This document shows positions 7,349 to 15,480 of a stretch of DNA of 22,174 nt, piece by piece. The notes beneath the pieces are model-generated. The model made no database searches, had not been told where the DNA came from, and saw only the letters and a program-made list of their open reading frames with translations. This DNA is from JBAYDV01 sp041668045. GTDB lineage: Bacteria > Bacteroidota > Bacteroidia > Bacteroidales > UBA932. The translations under genes were made by a program, and so were the position numbers. Positions within the stretch are counted from its first letter, which is position 1; each line of letters starts with the position of its first letter. The stretch spans positions 1 to 22,174 of the forward strand of contig JBAYDV010000029.1 of NCBI GenBank assembly GCA_041668045.1. The letters are read 5' to 3'.

Positions 7349-9090
7349 TTCAAATTTTTCATTTCAAGTTTTTTCTGAGCTATTTTTTTATCAATGTCTA
7401 GGCTTGGATCCATTTTTTTAGCTCGTTCCCAATAAATAAAAGCTAAATCATATTCTTTCAATGCATATAATACATCCGCATAATGGTCAATAGTCGTAGC
7501 ACTCTTTTCTCCTCCATATAACATAGCATGTTTAAAATATTTCTTAGCCTCGTAATAATTTTTCTGTAAATACAGAATCCATGCATATGTGTCAAGATAA
7601 GTCGGATTATCTGGTTCTTTTTGAATAGTTATTTGACTCATTTTATGCGCTTTATTGAGCTTTTTATGCTCTTGACTTAAAAAATACGCGTAATTATTTA
7701 ATGTCGGACAATTTTCAGGATCAAGCTTTAAAACTTGATTATAATAATAATAAGCCTTTTGGCTCATACCCTTATTATAATATGTATCGCCAAGAGATGT
7801 ATAGCATGCGACTTTTATAGAATCTACATCTGAAAAGTCTTTCAATGCCTGATGATAAATCTCGATAGCTTTATCTTCTTTTTTAGTTTTAAGATAAGCT
7901 ATTGCTTCTAATTCTCTAAAAGCATATGATTTAGGAAATAATTTAATCGTTTTATTAGCTTCTTTACTTAATAAATCCCAATCTTGAAGATAATATAAAA
8001 GATAGATATACTGCATACTAGCCTTTTCATCTTTTATATTATTTTCCATATAATTCTTAAAAATATCTTTTCCAGCATCTAAATTATTTGTTTGAATAAA
8101 ATATGAACCCGCTGTTGAAGTTAGAGCACTATCATTAGGATTAGTATAAGCAGTATTTATAAGAAGAGAATCAACTTTCATCTTATAATTTTGAATATAA
8201 TTTGGTTTTAATATTATTCCCTTAAGATAAGAATTCTTAGCTTGTGGATCAATATATTTAGAAGACATAGCCATATTCAAATATTTAAAATAGGTATTAT
8301 AATCTTTTTTCATTCTATATATTTCGCCCATGCCTAAATATACGAATTGAAAAGTAGAATCTAAATCAAGAGCTTTTTTATAATATCCTAGAGCCCTTTC
8401 ACTATCATATCGAGCCTTATAAATATCTCCTAGTCTATATTCGAATAAAGCGAAAGGATGATCCTTTTCGAATTCTTCTAGAAAATTTTGTGCTTCCGTA
8501 TTTTTTCCTTGTTTTACTAAAAGATTATAACGGGTATTTCCTGTACGTTCATTAGCGCCCTGGAGAGTTTCTATTCTATCAAGAGCTTTTAATGCTTGAT
8601 TAATATCTTCATTAGATAAATCCTTCTTATAAACAATATACGTATTCAATATAGATAAATAATAATCTACATTATTTGGTTCATATTTAATTAAATTTTG
8701 ATATATGCTAAGACTTTTATCAACATCATTATTAGATAAATATATTTGAGCTAAAGACCTTTGATACCAAGTATTAGTAGAATCTATACTTATCGCTTTA
8801 TTAATATATTTAATACTTTTATCTATATTCTTCTCAGTTGAATAAATAATGCCCAAATAATAATAAGCAGCATCATTATTCTCATCTAAATCTATAGATT
8901 TTTTAAAAAATGAAGTCGCTGTTTTTATAGAATCAAGATTATAATATTTCATAGCCTCTATAAAATAATCATCAGATGTGCTAATAGTGTCTTTGAGAAC
9001 TTTCATATTTTGACCCTTAGCTATAGAACTAAAAAAGGTGAAAGTTATTATAAATATTATAAAAAATATTCTATGTTTCTGCATTGTCAT
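7345..9090 (-). CDS. Exported tetratricopeptide-repeat protein
   Basis: This is a protein of about 581 residues made almost wholly of TPR helices. A signal peptide (MTMQKHR, a hydrophobic stretch, then SSIAKGQN) precedes at least eight recognisable units of the form A-x2-x-YYxxAlxLDpxn; the clearest are near the N-terminus and in the last third. TPR arrays are protein-binding scaffolds, and this one should work in the periplasm or at the outer membrane; no partner can be read from the sequence. The frame is open upstream to 9213, but those 41 codons precede a textbook signal peptide and run into the divergent promoter region, so I start at 9090 (a second ATG is at 9084). It is co-transcribed with the EnvC-like gene, which suggests a shared role in envelope or division assembly. 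Confidence 0.82.
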   Translation of the reverse strand: MTMQKHRIFFIIFIITFTFFSSIAKGQNMKVLKDTISTSDDYFIEAMKYYNLDSIKTATSFFKKSIDLDENNDAAYYYLGIIYSTEKNIDKSIKYINKAISIDSTNTWYQRSLAQIYLSNNDVDKSLSIYQNLIKYEPNNVDYYLSILNTYIVYKKDLSNEDINQALKALDRIETLQGANERTGNTRYNLLVKQGKNTEAQNFLEEFEKDHPFALFEYRLGDIYKARYDSERALGYYKKALDLDSTFQFVYLGMGEIYRMKKDYNTYFKYLNMAMSSKYIDPQAKNSYLKGIILKPNYIQNYKMKVDSLLINTAYTNPNDSALTSTAGSYFIQTNNLDAGKDIFKNYMENNIKDEKASMQYIYLLYYLQDWDLLSKEANKTIKLFPKSYAFRELEAIAYLKTKKEDKAIEIYHQALKDFSDVDSIKVACYTSLGDTYYNKGMSQKAYYYYNQVLKLDPENCPTLNNYAYFLSQEHKKLNKAHKMSQITIQKEPDNPTYLDTYAWILYLQKNYYEAKKYFKHAMLYGGEKSATTIDHYADVLYALKEYDLAFIYWERAKKMDPSLDIDKKIAQKKLEMKNLK

Positions 9091-9131
9091 AATGTAATTT
9101 CGTACTAATTTACGTAAAATTAAACAAATTC

Positions 9132-9164
9132 TTTGCCACGATGTAATAAAATAACTTATTTTTG
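9132..9164 (+). promoter_or_regulatory. Promoter for the sigma factor operon
   Basis: TTTG (9132-9135), 21 bases, then TATTTTTG (9157-9164) matches both boxes of the Bacteroidota housekeeping promoter. The leader to the ATG at 9213 would be about 43 bases. I found no equally good promoter for the divergent TPR gene in the 122-base gap. Confidence 0.7.
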
Positions 9165-9212
9165 TGCTGATGCAACGTTTTAGAATATTAATGCATCTTA
9201 AAATTAGTAACA

Positions 9213-9767
9213 ATGTCGATTAGCGTATCTTGCTACCCAAATGAGAAGGAGCTTGTAAAAGCTTGTCTTAAAAATAAAAGAAAAGCTCAGCGTGAGTTAT
9301 ACGAGAAGTATTCTTCCCGTATGTTTTCTTTATGTTTGAGGTATGCGAAAGATGCTGATACAGCGCAAGATTACTTGCAAGAAGGTTTTATTACTGTTTT
9401 TACTAAACTGAAAAATTATTCAGGAGTTGGTTCTTTTGAGGGTTGGATGAGAAGAATATTCATTAATACAGCATTGATGGAACTCAGAAAAAATGATATT
9501 TTAAATGACTCTGAGGATGTCGATGAATTAAAAACGAATATACCATATATTGAAAATACACTAGACAAGATTCAAGGGAAAGAAGTTCAAAAATTAATTT
9601 CACAGATGCCTATTGGATTTAGAACTGTTTTTAATATGAATGTAATCGATGGATATTCACATCAAGAGATAGCTGAAAAGTTGAATATTACAGAAGGAGC
9701 TTCTCGTTCTCAACTTAGTAGGGGAAGAACATGGCTGAAAAATAGAATTTTGGAATTACAAAAATGA
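9213..9767 (+). CDS. ECF-type RNA polymerase sigma factor
   Basis: This 184-residue protein has sigma region 2 at about 25-93 (QRELYEKYSSRMFSLCLRY followed by the DTAQDYLQEGF helix and GWMRRIFINTA) and sigma region 4 at about 126-180, with the helix-turn-helix GYSHQEIAEKLNITEGASRSQ. There is no region 1 or 3, as is usual for extracytoplasmic-function sigma factors. It should direct RNA polymerase to a specific set of promoters in response to an envelope signal. The next gene overlaps its end by four bases (ATGA) and has the layout of a membrane anti-sigma factor, so the pair is probably a sigma/anti-sigma unit. The regulon cannot be read here. The promoter in front of it looks housekeeping, so autoregulation is not evident. 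Confidence 0.9.
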   Translation: MSISVSCYPNEKELVKACLKNKRKAQRELYEKYSSRMFSLCLRYAKDADTAQDYLQEGFITVFTKLKNYSGVGSFEGWMRRIFINTALMELRKNDILNDSEDVDELKTNIPYIENTLDKIQGKEVQKLISQMPIGFRTVFNMNVIDGYSHQEIAEKLNITEGASRSQLSRGRTWLKNRILELQK

Positions 9768-11050
9768 AAGAAATAAACGATATAGATTTTGATCAGCAGA
9801 TTAAAGAACTATTGGACTCTTCTAATGAGCCGATAGATTCTTCTGTCGAACAAACTGTCTGGAAAGGAATCGAATCGGGATTAAATCGACGAAATACTTT
9901 CACTTTAGTTTATAAGTCAGCCGGCTTATTAGCGATAGCTGCTTCTTTACTAATAGGTATCTTTCTAATAATGCCAGACTATAATAATCCTTCGAAGAAA
10001 TACGAATATTCAAATGACCTGGCAGTTATTCATAATAATAAGCCATCAATAGATCAAAGCATATCACAAATTGGTCAATTAAAACCATCTAGTTTAATGG
10101 CTTTTAACCATTCTAAAAAAAATACCCTAGTTGGCGAAAACACATCTAACGAACAAATAAATGAAGCAAAAGCTTCTAGAAAAGATATTTATATCTCTCA
10201 AGGCGAAGAAACAGTCCTTAATAACGAGCAAAGTGCTATATCTGACGATAACGCGAATAAACACCAAGTTATCAATGCTAATAAAGGCAATGTAGAAAAC
10301 CAGACTGGAGTAGAAGCTAAAGATTTAGAAGAAGCGAATATTTCAAACCTTGATAATGTTCAATTAAGATACGAAGATGACTCATTGTTTGTTGAAGAAG
10401 AAAATGTAAAATCTCGATTAATAAATATAGGTATTTATTCAAATGCTGGTATAGGAATTTTAGACGATCCTACTGATTTTTCATCTCCTAGTTATGCTCC
10501 AGGAAGTGAGCATGCGATGAGAAATTCTGGTATTGTTCCAATTTCCGAAAGACCAGAACATGCGATGCCTATTTCCATTGGGGCACAAGTACATTTTAGA
10601 ATTACTGATGAATTAATGATTGGAACAGGAATTAATTTTACTTATCTTTATAGTAAGTATGAAGCACTTGTTGATAATATGACCTCACAAGACGTTGTAC
10701 GCCAGAAGTTATATTATTTAGGTATTCCTGCGAATTTATATTATAATATTTTACAAAATAAAAATGTAACATTTTATGCCAATGCTGGTTTTATGGTAGA
10801 AAAAGGATTGAAAGCACAATTTAATTTAAAAGATCTCCAGAATAACTATTCTACAAGATCTTCTGATATCGATCCTCTTCAATGGTCAATTAATGCTGGT
10901 ATAGGTTTTGAATACAAGCTATTCCCTAAAATAGGTTTGTACTTAGATCCTAGTATTAGTTACTATTTCGATAATGATCAGCCTTATAGTATTAGAACAG
11001 AAGAACCATTGCAGTTAAAAGCAGACATTGGAGTCAGGTTCCATTTTTAG
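9764..11050 (+). CDS. Anti-sigma-like membrane protein with beta-barrel-like C-terminal domain
   Basis: This 428-residue protein has three parts. Residues 1-45 are a short acidic cytoplasmic segment (WKGIESGL ending in RR), and 47-70 form one transmembrane helix. Residues 72-218 are a linker rich in N, E, S and Q. From 219 on come alternating strands rich in aromatics and glycine (INIGIYSNAGIG, IGTGINFTYLY, WSINAGIGFEYKL), ending in RFHF, the aromatic ending typical of outer-membrane beta-barrels. Adjacent position, ATGA overlap and topology point to an anti-sigma factor for the preceding ECF sigma. The C-terminal part resembles the 'outer membrane protein beta-barrel' domain common in Bacteroidota. 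I see no zinc-type anti-sigma motif. Whether the C-terminus really inserts in the outer membrane is unknown. Confidence 0.75.
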   Translation: MKEINDIDFDQQIKELLDSSNEPIDSSVEQTVWKGIESGLNRRNTFTLVYKSAGLLAIAASLLIGIFLIMPDYNNPSKKYEYSNDLAVIHNNKPSIDQSISQIGQLKPSSLMAFNHSKKNTLVGENTSNEQINEAKASRKDIYISQGEETVLNNEQSAISDDNANKHQVINANKGNVENQTGVEAKDLEEANISNLDNVQLRYEDDSLFVEEENVKSRLINIGIYSNAGIGILDDPTDFSSPSYAPGSEHAMRNSGIVPISERPEHAMPISIGAQVHFRITDELMIGTGINFTYLYSKYEALVDNMTSQDVVRQKLYYLGIPANLYYNILQNKNVTFYANAGFMVEKGLKAQFNLKDLQNNYSTRSSDIDPLQWSINAGIGFEYKLFPKIGLYLDPSISYYFDNDQPYSIRTEEPLQLKADIGVRFHF

Positions 11051-11065
11051 ATAAATTAAAAAAAT

Positions 11066-12385
11066 ATGTTATTATTATATAATTTTAGTATCTCGCTTTA
11101 TTCATTTGGAGCTAAAATTGCGGGATTATTTAATCCTAAAGCGAAATTATTCTCACAAGGAAGAAAACACATTTTCTCAAATATAGAAAAAGAATTAAAT
11201 CAAGTTCGTGTAGAAAGAAAAAAACAAGGTAAGCAAACTCACATTATCTGGGTACACTGTTCATCAGTAGGTGAATTTGAGCAAGCAAGACCTCTTATAG
11301 AATCTATTAAACGCAGACAACCTGATTATTTTATTTTATTGACTTTTTTCTCACCTTCTGGTTATGAATTAAGAAAAAATTATGAATATGCTGATTGGGT
11401 ATTCTATCTTCCTATGGATACTACACATAAAGCTAATAAATTTCTTAATATAGTACAACCAGTAAAAACTATATTCATTAAATATGAATTTTGGTATAAT
11501 TATCTACATGGCTTGAAAAAAAGGAATATTCCTACATATATAGTATCTGCTTTATTCAGAGAAAATCAAATCTTCTTTAAATGGTACGGAGGCTTTTTCA
11601 GAAAACTTCTGACTTCATATAATATGCTATTTGTTCAAGATGAAAATTCTAAAAAATTATTAAATAGTATTGGCATTGATAATGTAGAAATATCAGGAGA
11701 TACTAGATTTGACAGAGTTTACAAATTATTAAATGAAAAAACTCGTAAACTTGATATAGTAGATGCTTTTTCGCAGGGAAATAAAAAATTATGGGTAGCA
11801 GGAAGTACTTGGCCTGAGGATGAGAAAAACATATTAATGGCACTTAACAGATTACCATCTAATAAATTGATCTTAGTTCCTCACGAAATTTTCGCTTCTC
11901 ATATAGAAGAGATTTGCAAAAGATTCTCTCAATATAATCTTATAAAATACTCTGATATCTTAGCTAAATTAAATTCTTTTGATACTTCTTTAGCTGAAAG
12001 CAGAAAACAAATAAAAGAATATTTTAAAAAAATAGGTAAGGCAGATATACTTTTAGTTGATGAGATAGGCTTTTTATCATCATTATACAAATATGGAAGT
12101 TTTGCTTACATAGGTGGAGGTTTTGGTGCTGGCATTCATAATATTTTAGAGGCTGCCACTTATGGTGCTCCGATAGTTTTTGGACCTAATTACAAAAAAT
12201 TCAGAGAAGCCAATCAACTTATAGAAAAAGGAGGAGCTTTCTCTTATATATCACCAGGAGAGCTTGTTGATATATTAGAAAAATGGCTTACAGATGAGAA
12301 CTTCCTATGGGATACTTCGACAGTATGTAGAAATTATGTATCTGAAAATTTAGGAGCTACAGAATTAATAATGGCGAATATTTGA
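11066..12385 (+). CDS. waaA: 3-deoxy-D-manno-octulosonate (Kdo) transferase
   Basis: This 439-residue glycosyltransferase of the WaaA/KdtA type (GT30, GT-B fold) transfers Kdo from CMP-Kdo to the lipid A precursor on the inner face of the cytoplasmic membrane. The N-terminus has the hydrophobic membrane-anchoring helix found in the family (YNFSISLYSFGAKIAGLF). The donor-independent N-terminal domain carries HCSSVGEFEQARPLIE (64-79), the C-terminal domain STWPEDE and, at 348-371, the GGGFGAGIHNILEAATYGAP segment that forms the CMP-Kdo site. Length is usual for the family. It lies 15 bases after the sigma/anti-sigma pair without a promoter of its own, so its expression may be tied to envelope-stress control. 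An intrinsic terminator follows. Confidence 0.9.
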   Translation: MLLLYNFSISLYSFGAKIAGLFNPKAKLFSQGRKHIFSNIEKELNQVRVERKKQGKQTHIIWVHCSSVGEFEQARPLIESIKRRQPDYFILLTFFSPSGYELRKNYEYADWVFYLPMDTTHKANKFLNIVQPVKTIFIKYEFWYNYLHGLKKRNIPTYIVSALFRENQIFFKWYGGFFRKLLTSYNMLFVQDENSKKLLNSIGIDNVEISGDTRFDRVYKLLNEKTRKLDIVDAFSQGNKKLWVAGSTWPEDEKNILMALNRLPSNKLILVPHEIFASHIEEICKRFSQYNLIKYSDILAKLNSFDTSLAESRKQIKEYFKKIGKADILLVDEIGFLSSLYKYGSFAYIGGGFGAGIHNILEAATYGAPIVFGPNYKKFREANQLIEKGGAFSYISPGELVDILEKWLTDENFLWDTSTVCRNYVSENLGATELIMANI

Positions 12386-12440
12386 GGGATAGAAAATATA
12401 AAATTATAAATTATCTTCATAAAAAGAGTATAAGAAATTA

Positions 12441-12469
12441 AAAAAACGGGATTTATCTCGTTTTTTTTT
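12441..12469 (+). terminator. Intrinsic terminator after the Kdo transferase gene
   Basis: An A-tract, then CGGGA and TCTCG arms (one G-T pair) around a four-base loop (TTTA), then nine Ts. The flanking A and T tracts can extend the stem. It closes the sigma/anti-sigma/Kdo transferase unit. The rest of the 159-base gap to comM holds only the comM promoter. Confidence 0.75.
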
Positions 12470-12498
12470 ATTGAATTCAGTATATCTTAATTTAGCTA

Positions 12499-12529
12499 TT
12501 GTCGAAAAAATATTTCTATTTTACATTTG
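12499..12529 (+). promoter_or_regulatory. Promoter for comM
   Basis: TTG (12499-12501), 20 bases, TACATTTG (12522-12529). The leader would be about 10 bases. The -7 region and what follows (TTACATTTGT, any base, GAAA) is nearly repeated in the promoter of the Kdo-kinase-like gene at 14123-14136. Confidence 0.68.
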
Positions 12530-12544
12530 TAGAAAAAAGACAAG

Positions 12545-14092
12545 ATGTTGTGTAGGACTTATGGAGCTATGTGTGTAGGATTGAATGTAGTTAGGATAAC
12601 CGTCGAGGTATCTATAACTCAAGGAGTAGGAATATATTTAGTGGGCTTGCCAGATAGTGCAGTTAGGGAATCTTTGCTAAGAGTGACTACAGCTCTTCAA
12701 AGTCATAATTTTAGAATTCCTGGGAAGAAAACAGTTATAAATTTAGCACCCGCTGATTTAAAAAAAGAAGGTACTGGATATGATGTAGCGATAGCAGTAG
12801 CATTACTTACAGCATCTCGTCAGATTTCGTTTTTTAATTCTCAAGATTATTTAATCTTCGGAGAAATCGGATTAGATGGTACTCTTAGACCTGTAAAAGG
12901 TGTTTTACCCATAGCTATGTTTGCTAAAGATAAAGGATACAAAGCTTGTATATTTCCTAAGGCATCATCTGGTCAGGCTCGTTTTGTCAATGATATTAAA
13001 ATTTATGGTGCGAATAACCTGATGGAGGTCGTTGATATAATTAATGGCGAAAGATATACAGATAATTTATTAATAAAAGGAATAGACAAGTTTACTTTTT
13101 CCTTTGAGTCAGGAAATCTTAATGATATAGAAAGAAATAATGAGGGAGGAGAAGTGTTCTCAGAATTTGATTTTCGAGATGTAAAGGAGCAGGACTTCGC
13201 GAAAAGAGGGCTGGAAATAGCTGCAAGTGGAGGACATAATGTGATATTAGTAGGATCGCCTGGCTCAGGAAAAAGTTTTATGGCTAAATGTTTACCTTCT
13301 ATTTTACCACCAATGACACGTGAAGAATCATTAGAAACTAGTATGATTTATTCTGTAGCAGGTGAATATTCAGATAATAAGGAGTTAATGATTACTCGAC
13401 CATTTAGAACTCCTCACCATACTTGTTCTCAAATCTCATTAATAGGAGGTGGCCAAAAATGTAAACCTGGAGAGATATCTCTAGCTCATAATGGAGTATT
13501 ATACCTTGATGAGATGACACAGTATCCTAGATACATATTAGATTCTCTTCGTCAACCACTTGAGGATAGAAAAATATCTATTTCGAGAGCTAAATATAAA
13601 GTCGAATATCCTGCGTCATTTATGTTAGTAGGATCTATGAATCCTTGTCCATGTGGTTATGCAGGTGAAGATGAGCAGAGATGTAATTGTACACCGCCAA
13701 TGATATCCAGATATTGGTCCAAAATATCAGGACCATTATTAGATAGAATAGATTTACAAATAAGAGTAAGAAGAGTCGATAGTAAAAGTCTAACTGAAGA
13801 AACTAAAGCAGAAAGCAGCCAAACTATAGCTGAAAGAGTAAGAGCTGCGAGATATATTCAATATAAACGTTCCGGAATTCCTAATGCTCAAATGAATCCT
13901 ATTCAAATTGAAAAATGCTGCGTGTTAGGGGTAAACGAAAAACGATTTATGAAAAAAATTATAGATAAATTTAACCTTTCAGCCAGGTCATATAACAGAG
14001 TCTTAAAATTATCAAGAACTATTGCTGACTTATCTAAATCAGAAAACATAACTATACAACATATCTCAGAGGCTGTGCAATATAGATTTTAA
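12545..14092 (+). CDS. comM: ComM/YifB family Mg-chelatase-like AAA+ ATPase
   Basis: This 515-residue AAA+ protein matches the whole ComM family: an N-terminal Lon-protease-like domain (SITQGVGIYLVGLPDSAVRES, NLAPADLKKEGTGYDVAIA), then the Mg-chelatase ATPase with Walker A GSPGSGKS at 237-244 and YLDEMTQ as Walker B. A cysteine-rich insert follows (CPCG at 368-371, C380, C382), then the RIDLQIRVRRV segment and the C-terminal helical lid. In naturally competent bacteria ComM is a hexameric helicase that drives branch migration of incoming single-stranded DNA during recombination; the role in non-competent bacteria is less clear. It has its own promoter and sits between two lipid A-related genes with no obvious functional link. 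Confidence 0.9.
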   Translation: MLCRTYGAMCVGLNVVRITVEVSITQGVGIYLVGLPDSAVRESLLRVTTALQSHNFRIPGKKTVINLAPADLKKEGTGYDVAIAVALLTASRQISFFNSQDYLIFGEIGLDGTLRPVKGVLPIAMFAKDKGYKACIFPKASSGQARFVNDIKIYGANNLMEVVDIINGERYTDNLLIKGIDKFTFSFESGNLNDIERNNEGGEVFSEFDFRDVKEQDFAKRGLEIAASGGHNVILVGSPGSGKSFMAKCLPSILPPMTREESLETSMIYSVAGEYSDNKELMITRPFRTPHHTCSQISLIGGGQKCKPGEISLAHNGVLYLDEMTQYPRYILDSLRQPLEDRKISISRAKYKVEYPASFMLVGSMNPCPCGYAGEDEQRCNCTPPMISRYWSKISGPLLDRIDLQIRVRRVDSKSLTEETKAESSQTIAERVRAARYIQYKRSGIPNAQMNPIQIEKCCVLGVNEKRFMKKIIDKFNLSARSYNRVLKLSRTIADLSKSENITIQHISEAVQYRF

Positions 14093-14098
14093 TATAAT

Positions 14099-14131
14099 TT
14101 TGGTATATATAGCCTATATTCATTACATTTG
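14099..14131 (+). promoter_or_regulatory. Promoter for the Kdo-kinase-like gene
   Basis: TTTG (14099-14102), 21 bases, TACATTTG (14124-14131). Starting just downstream, transcription would leave about 47 bases before the ATG at 14185, but only about 8 before the earlier ATG at 14146. Confidence 0.7.
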
Positions 14132-14184
14132 TCGAAATATAACTAATGATAGTATTTAACACAGAAAGTTATATTAATCTAGAT

Positions 14185-14946
14185 ATGAAAATAGTAATAA
14201 ATGCTAAATACCATGACTTGGCAGAGTTTATAAATTCTCTTCCTGCTATATTTGAAAAACAAGGGGAGGTGCTAAATGATGCTAGAAATGTAATAAAAAG
14301 ATTCCAGGTAGGAGATTTAAAAATAGTAGTTAAAAGATATAAATTACCAAATATTTTTCAAAGAATAATATATTCTACAATACGTCCAACGAAGGCCCAG
14401 AGGGCTTATGATTATGGACTGCTATTTAATCAATTAGGAGTAGATACTCCAGAACCAATAGCGTATATTCTAACTTATCGTACTTTATTTAGATATGGCT
14501 ATTTTCTATCTCTTAATACTGACGATGAATCAGTTTTAGATCTTATAAAAAAATCTGGAAAATCAGATACAGAAAGATTTGAAAATAGTAGAAAATTATT
14601 AATAGAATTAGCTGTTTTTTTAGCAGATTTACATAAGAAAGGAATATTTCACGGAGATTTAAATCTATCAAATGTTTTATGTAGAATTCAAAATAATAAG
14701 TATCACTTTTCATTAATTGATACTAATAGAACACATTTTCACAAAAATCCATCAAATGATATTTGTATAGATAATTTGACAAGACTCACTCAGCCAGACC
14801 TTATTTATGAATATATTGTTAAGAATTATGCGAAAACAAGGAATCTGGATGAGCAAAAGACTATAAAACAAGCTAGTGAAAATCTTTCTAACTTTAGAAA
14901 AAAGAGAAATAAAAAGGCGAAAATAAAACGATGTTTAAAGATATAA
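14185..14946 (+). CDS. Lipopolysaccharide core/Kdo kinase-like protein (InaA/WaaP family)
   Basis: This protein of about 253 residues has the small-kinase fold of the Kdo kinase, WaaP and InaA group. The catalytic loop reads HGDLNLSNVL (D158 the presumed catalytic aspartate, N163 downstream) and the metal-binding DFG equivalent is IDTNR (D179). N-terminal features typical of the Bacteroidota members are RFQVGDLKIVVKRYK and the segment IYSTIRPTKAQRAYDYG. By homology it phosphorylates Kdo or another inner-core sugar of LPS at the membrane. I start at the ATG at 14185 because family members usually begin MKIVIN; an in-frame ATG at 14146 would add 13 residues. The C-terminus is strongly basic (KKRNKKAKIKR), fitting association with acidic phospholipid. 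The Kdo transferase gene lies one gene away. Confidence 0.78.
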   Translation: MKIVINAKYHDLAEFINSLPAIFEKQGEVLNDARNVIKRFQVGDLKIVVKRYKLPNIFQRIIYSTIRPTKAQRAYDYGLLFNQLGVDTPEPIAYILTYRTLFRYGYFLSLNTDDESVLDLIKKSGKSDTERFENSRKLLIELAVFLADLHKKGIFHGDLNLSNVLCRIQNNKYHFSLIDTNRTHFHKNPSNDICIDNLTRLTQPDLIYEYIVKNYAKTRNLDEQKTIKQASENLSNFRKKRNKKAKIKRCLKI

Positions 14947-14948
14947 TA

Positions 14949-14982
14949 ATACTTTTGAGAGTATAAATCTTTAATTTTTTTT
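14949..14982 (+). terminator. Weak possible terminator after the Kdo-kinase-like gene
   Basis: ATACT and AGTAT can pair around a six-base loop, followed after a short gap by a run of Ts. The stem is only five mostly A-T pairs, so this is tentative; the T-run also leads into the tsaE promoter. Confidence 0.3.
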
Positions 14983-14989
14983 ATCTTTG
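14982..14989 (+). promoter_or_regulatory. -7 box of promoter for tsaE-nadBCA
   Basis: TATCTTTG fits TAnnTTTG. The nearest upstream TTTG (14954-14957) is 24 bases away, longer than the usual 19-21, so the -33 contact is poor. I see no promoter between tsaE and nadB, so this one may serve the NAD genes too. Confidence 0.5.
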
Positions 14990-15024
14990 CTGTTCATATA
15001 TACAAGATTTTATTTTAAATAAAA

Positions 15025-15438
15025 ATGAATAGGATTATTATAAATGGTCTGTCAGATTTAAATGAAGCAGCTGAAAAATTTCTATCCCTTACAAAAGAAT
15101 ATTCAGTTATAGCTTTTTATGGGGAAATGGGTGCTGGTAAAACAACATTTATAACTGCTATCTGTGAAAGATTAGGGGTTCAAGATTTAGTAAATAGCCC
15201 TACGTTTACTATAGTTAATGAATATTTGGCTAAAAATAATAGACCTATTTATCATTTTGATTTTTATCGTGTCGAGGACTTACGAGAAGTTATCGACATG
15301 GGATTTGAAGAATATATTTATAGCGAAGGCCTCTGTCTTATAGAATGGCCGGAAAAAATAGAAGAACTAATTCCTGAAGAAACACTTAAAGTAAAAATTA
15401 ATATTATCGACGATAATACCCGGGTTCTCGAGTTTTAA
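15025..15438 (+). CDS. tsaE: tRNA threonylcarbamoyladenosine biosynthesis ATPase TsaE
   Basis: This 137-residue P-loop protein acts with TsaB and TsaD in placing the threonylcarbamoyl group on A37 of ANN-decoding tRNAs; its ATPase resets the complex. Diagnostic motifs are all present and in order: Walker A GEMGAGKTT at 33-41, SPTFTIVNEY at 58-67, HFDFYR at 77-82 and IEWPE at 106-110. The length is that of the family. It is the first gene of the unit leading to nadB, 42 bases upstream of it. The pairing with NAD synthesis is more likely a shared-transcript arrangement of housekeeping genes than a functional complex. Confidence 0.93.
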   Translation: MNRIIINGLSDLNEAAEKFLSLTKEYSVIAFYGEMGAGKTTFITAICERLGVQDLVNSPTFTIVNEYLAKNNRPIYHFDFYRVEDLREVIDMGFEEYIYSEGLCLIEWPEKIEELIPEETLKVKINIIDDNTRVLEF

Positions 15439-15480
15439 CGTAGAAAAAACCTGAATTAATACAGGGAATAACAATATCAC

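Noticed and set aside
9091..9131. Minus-strand boxes TAATTTTA and TAAATTAG as promoters for the TPR gene
   Set aside because: Each has one mismatch to TAnnTTTG and neither has a TTTG box at the right distance.
9091..9213. Upstream extension of the TPR gene by 41 codons
   Set aside because: It would bury a clear signal peptide inside the protein and run across the sigma-factor promoter.
11150..11175. Apparent absence of a catalytic glutamate in the N-terminal part of the Kdo transferase (SQGRK)
   Set aside because: I cannot align this reliably by eye and Bacteroidota versions differ here, so I do not claim an inactive enzyme.
12386..12544. Gap before comM inspected for a small RNA or tRNA
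   Set aside because: Only a terminator and a promoter are visible; no cloverleaf or conserved RNA structure could be recognised.
14146..14184. Thirteen extra N-terminal codons for the Kdo-kinase-like protein
   Set aside because: The ATG at 14146 would lie almost at the transcription start and the added residues do not look like the family; MKIVIN at 14185 does.
15450..15465. Small hairpin CCTG...CAGG between tsaE and nadB
   Set aside because: Only four base pairs with no T-run; too weak to call a terminator or attenuator.
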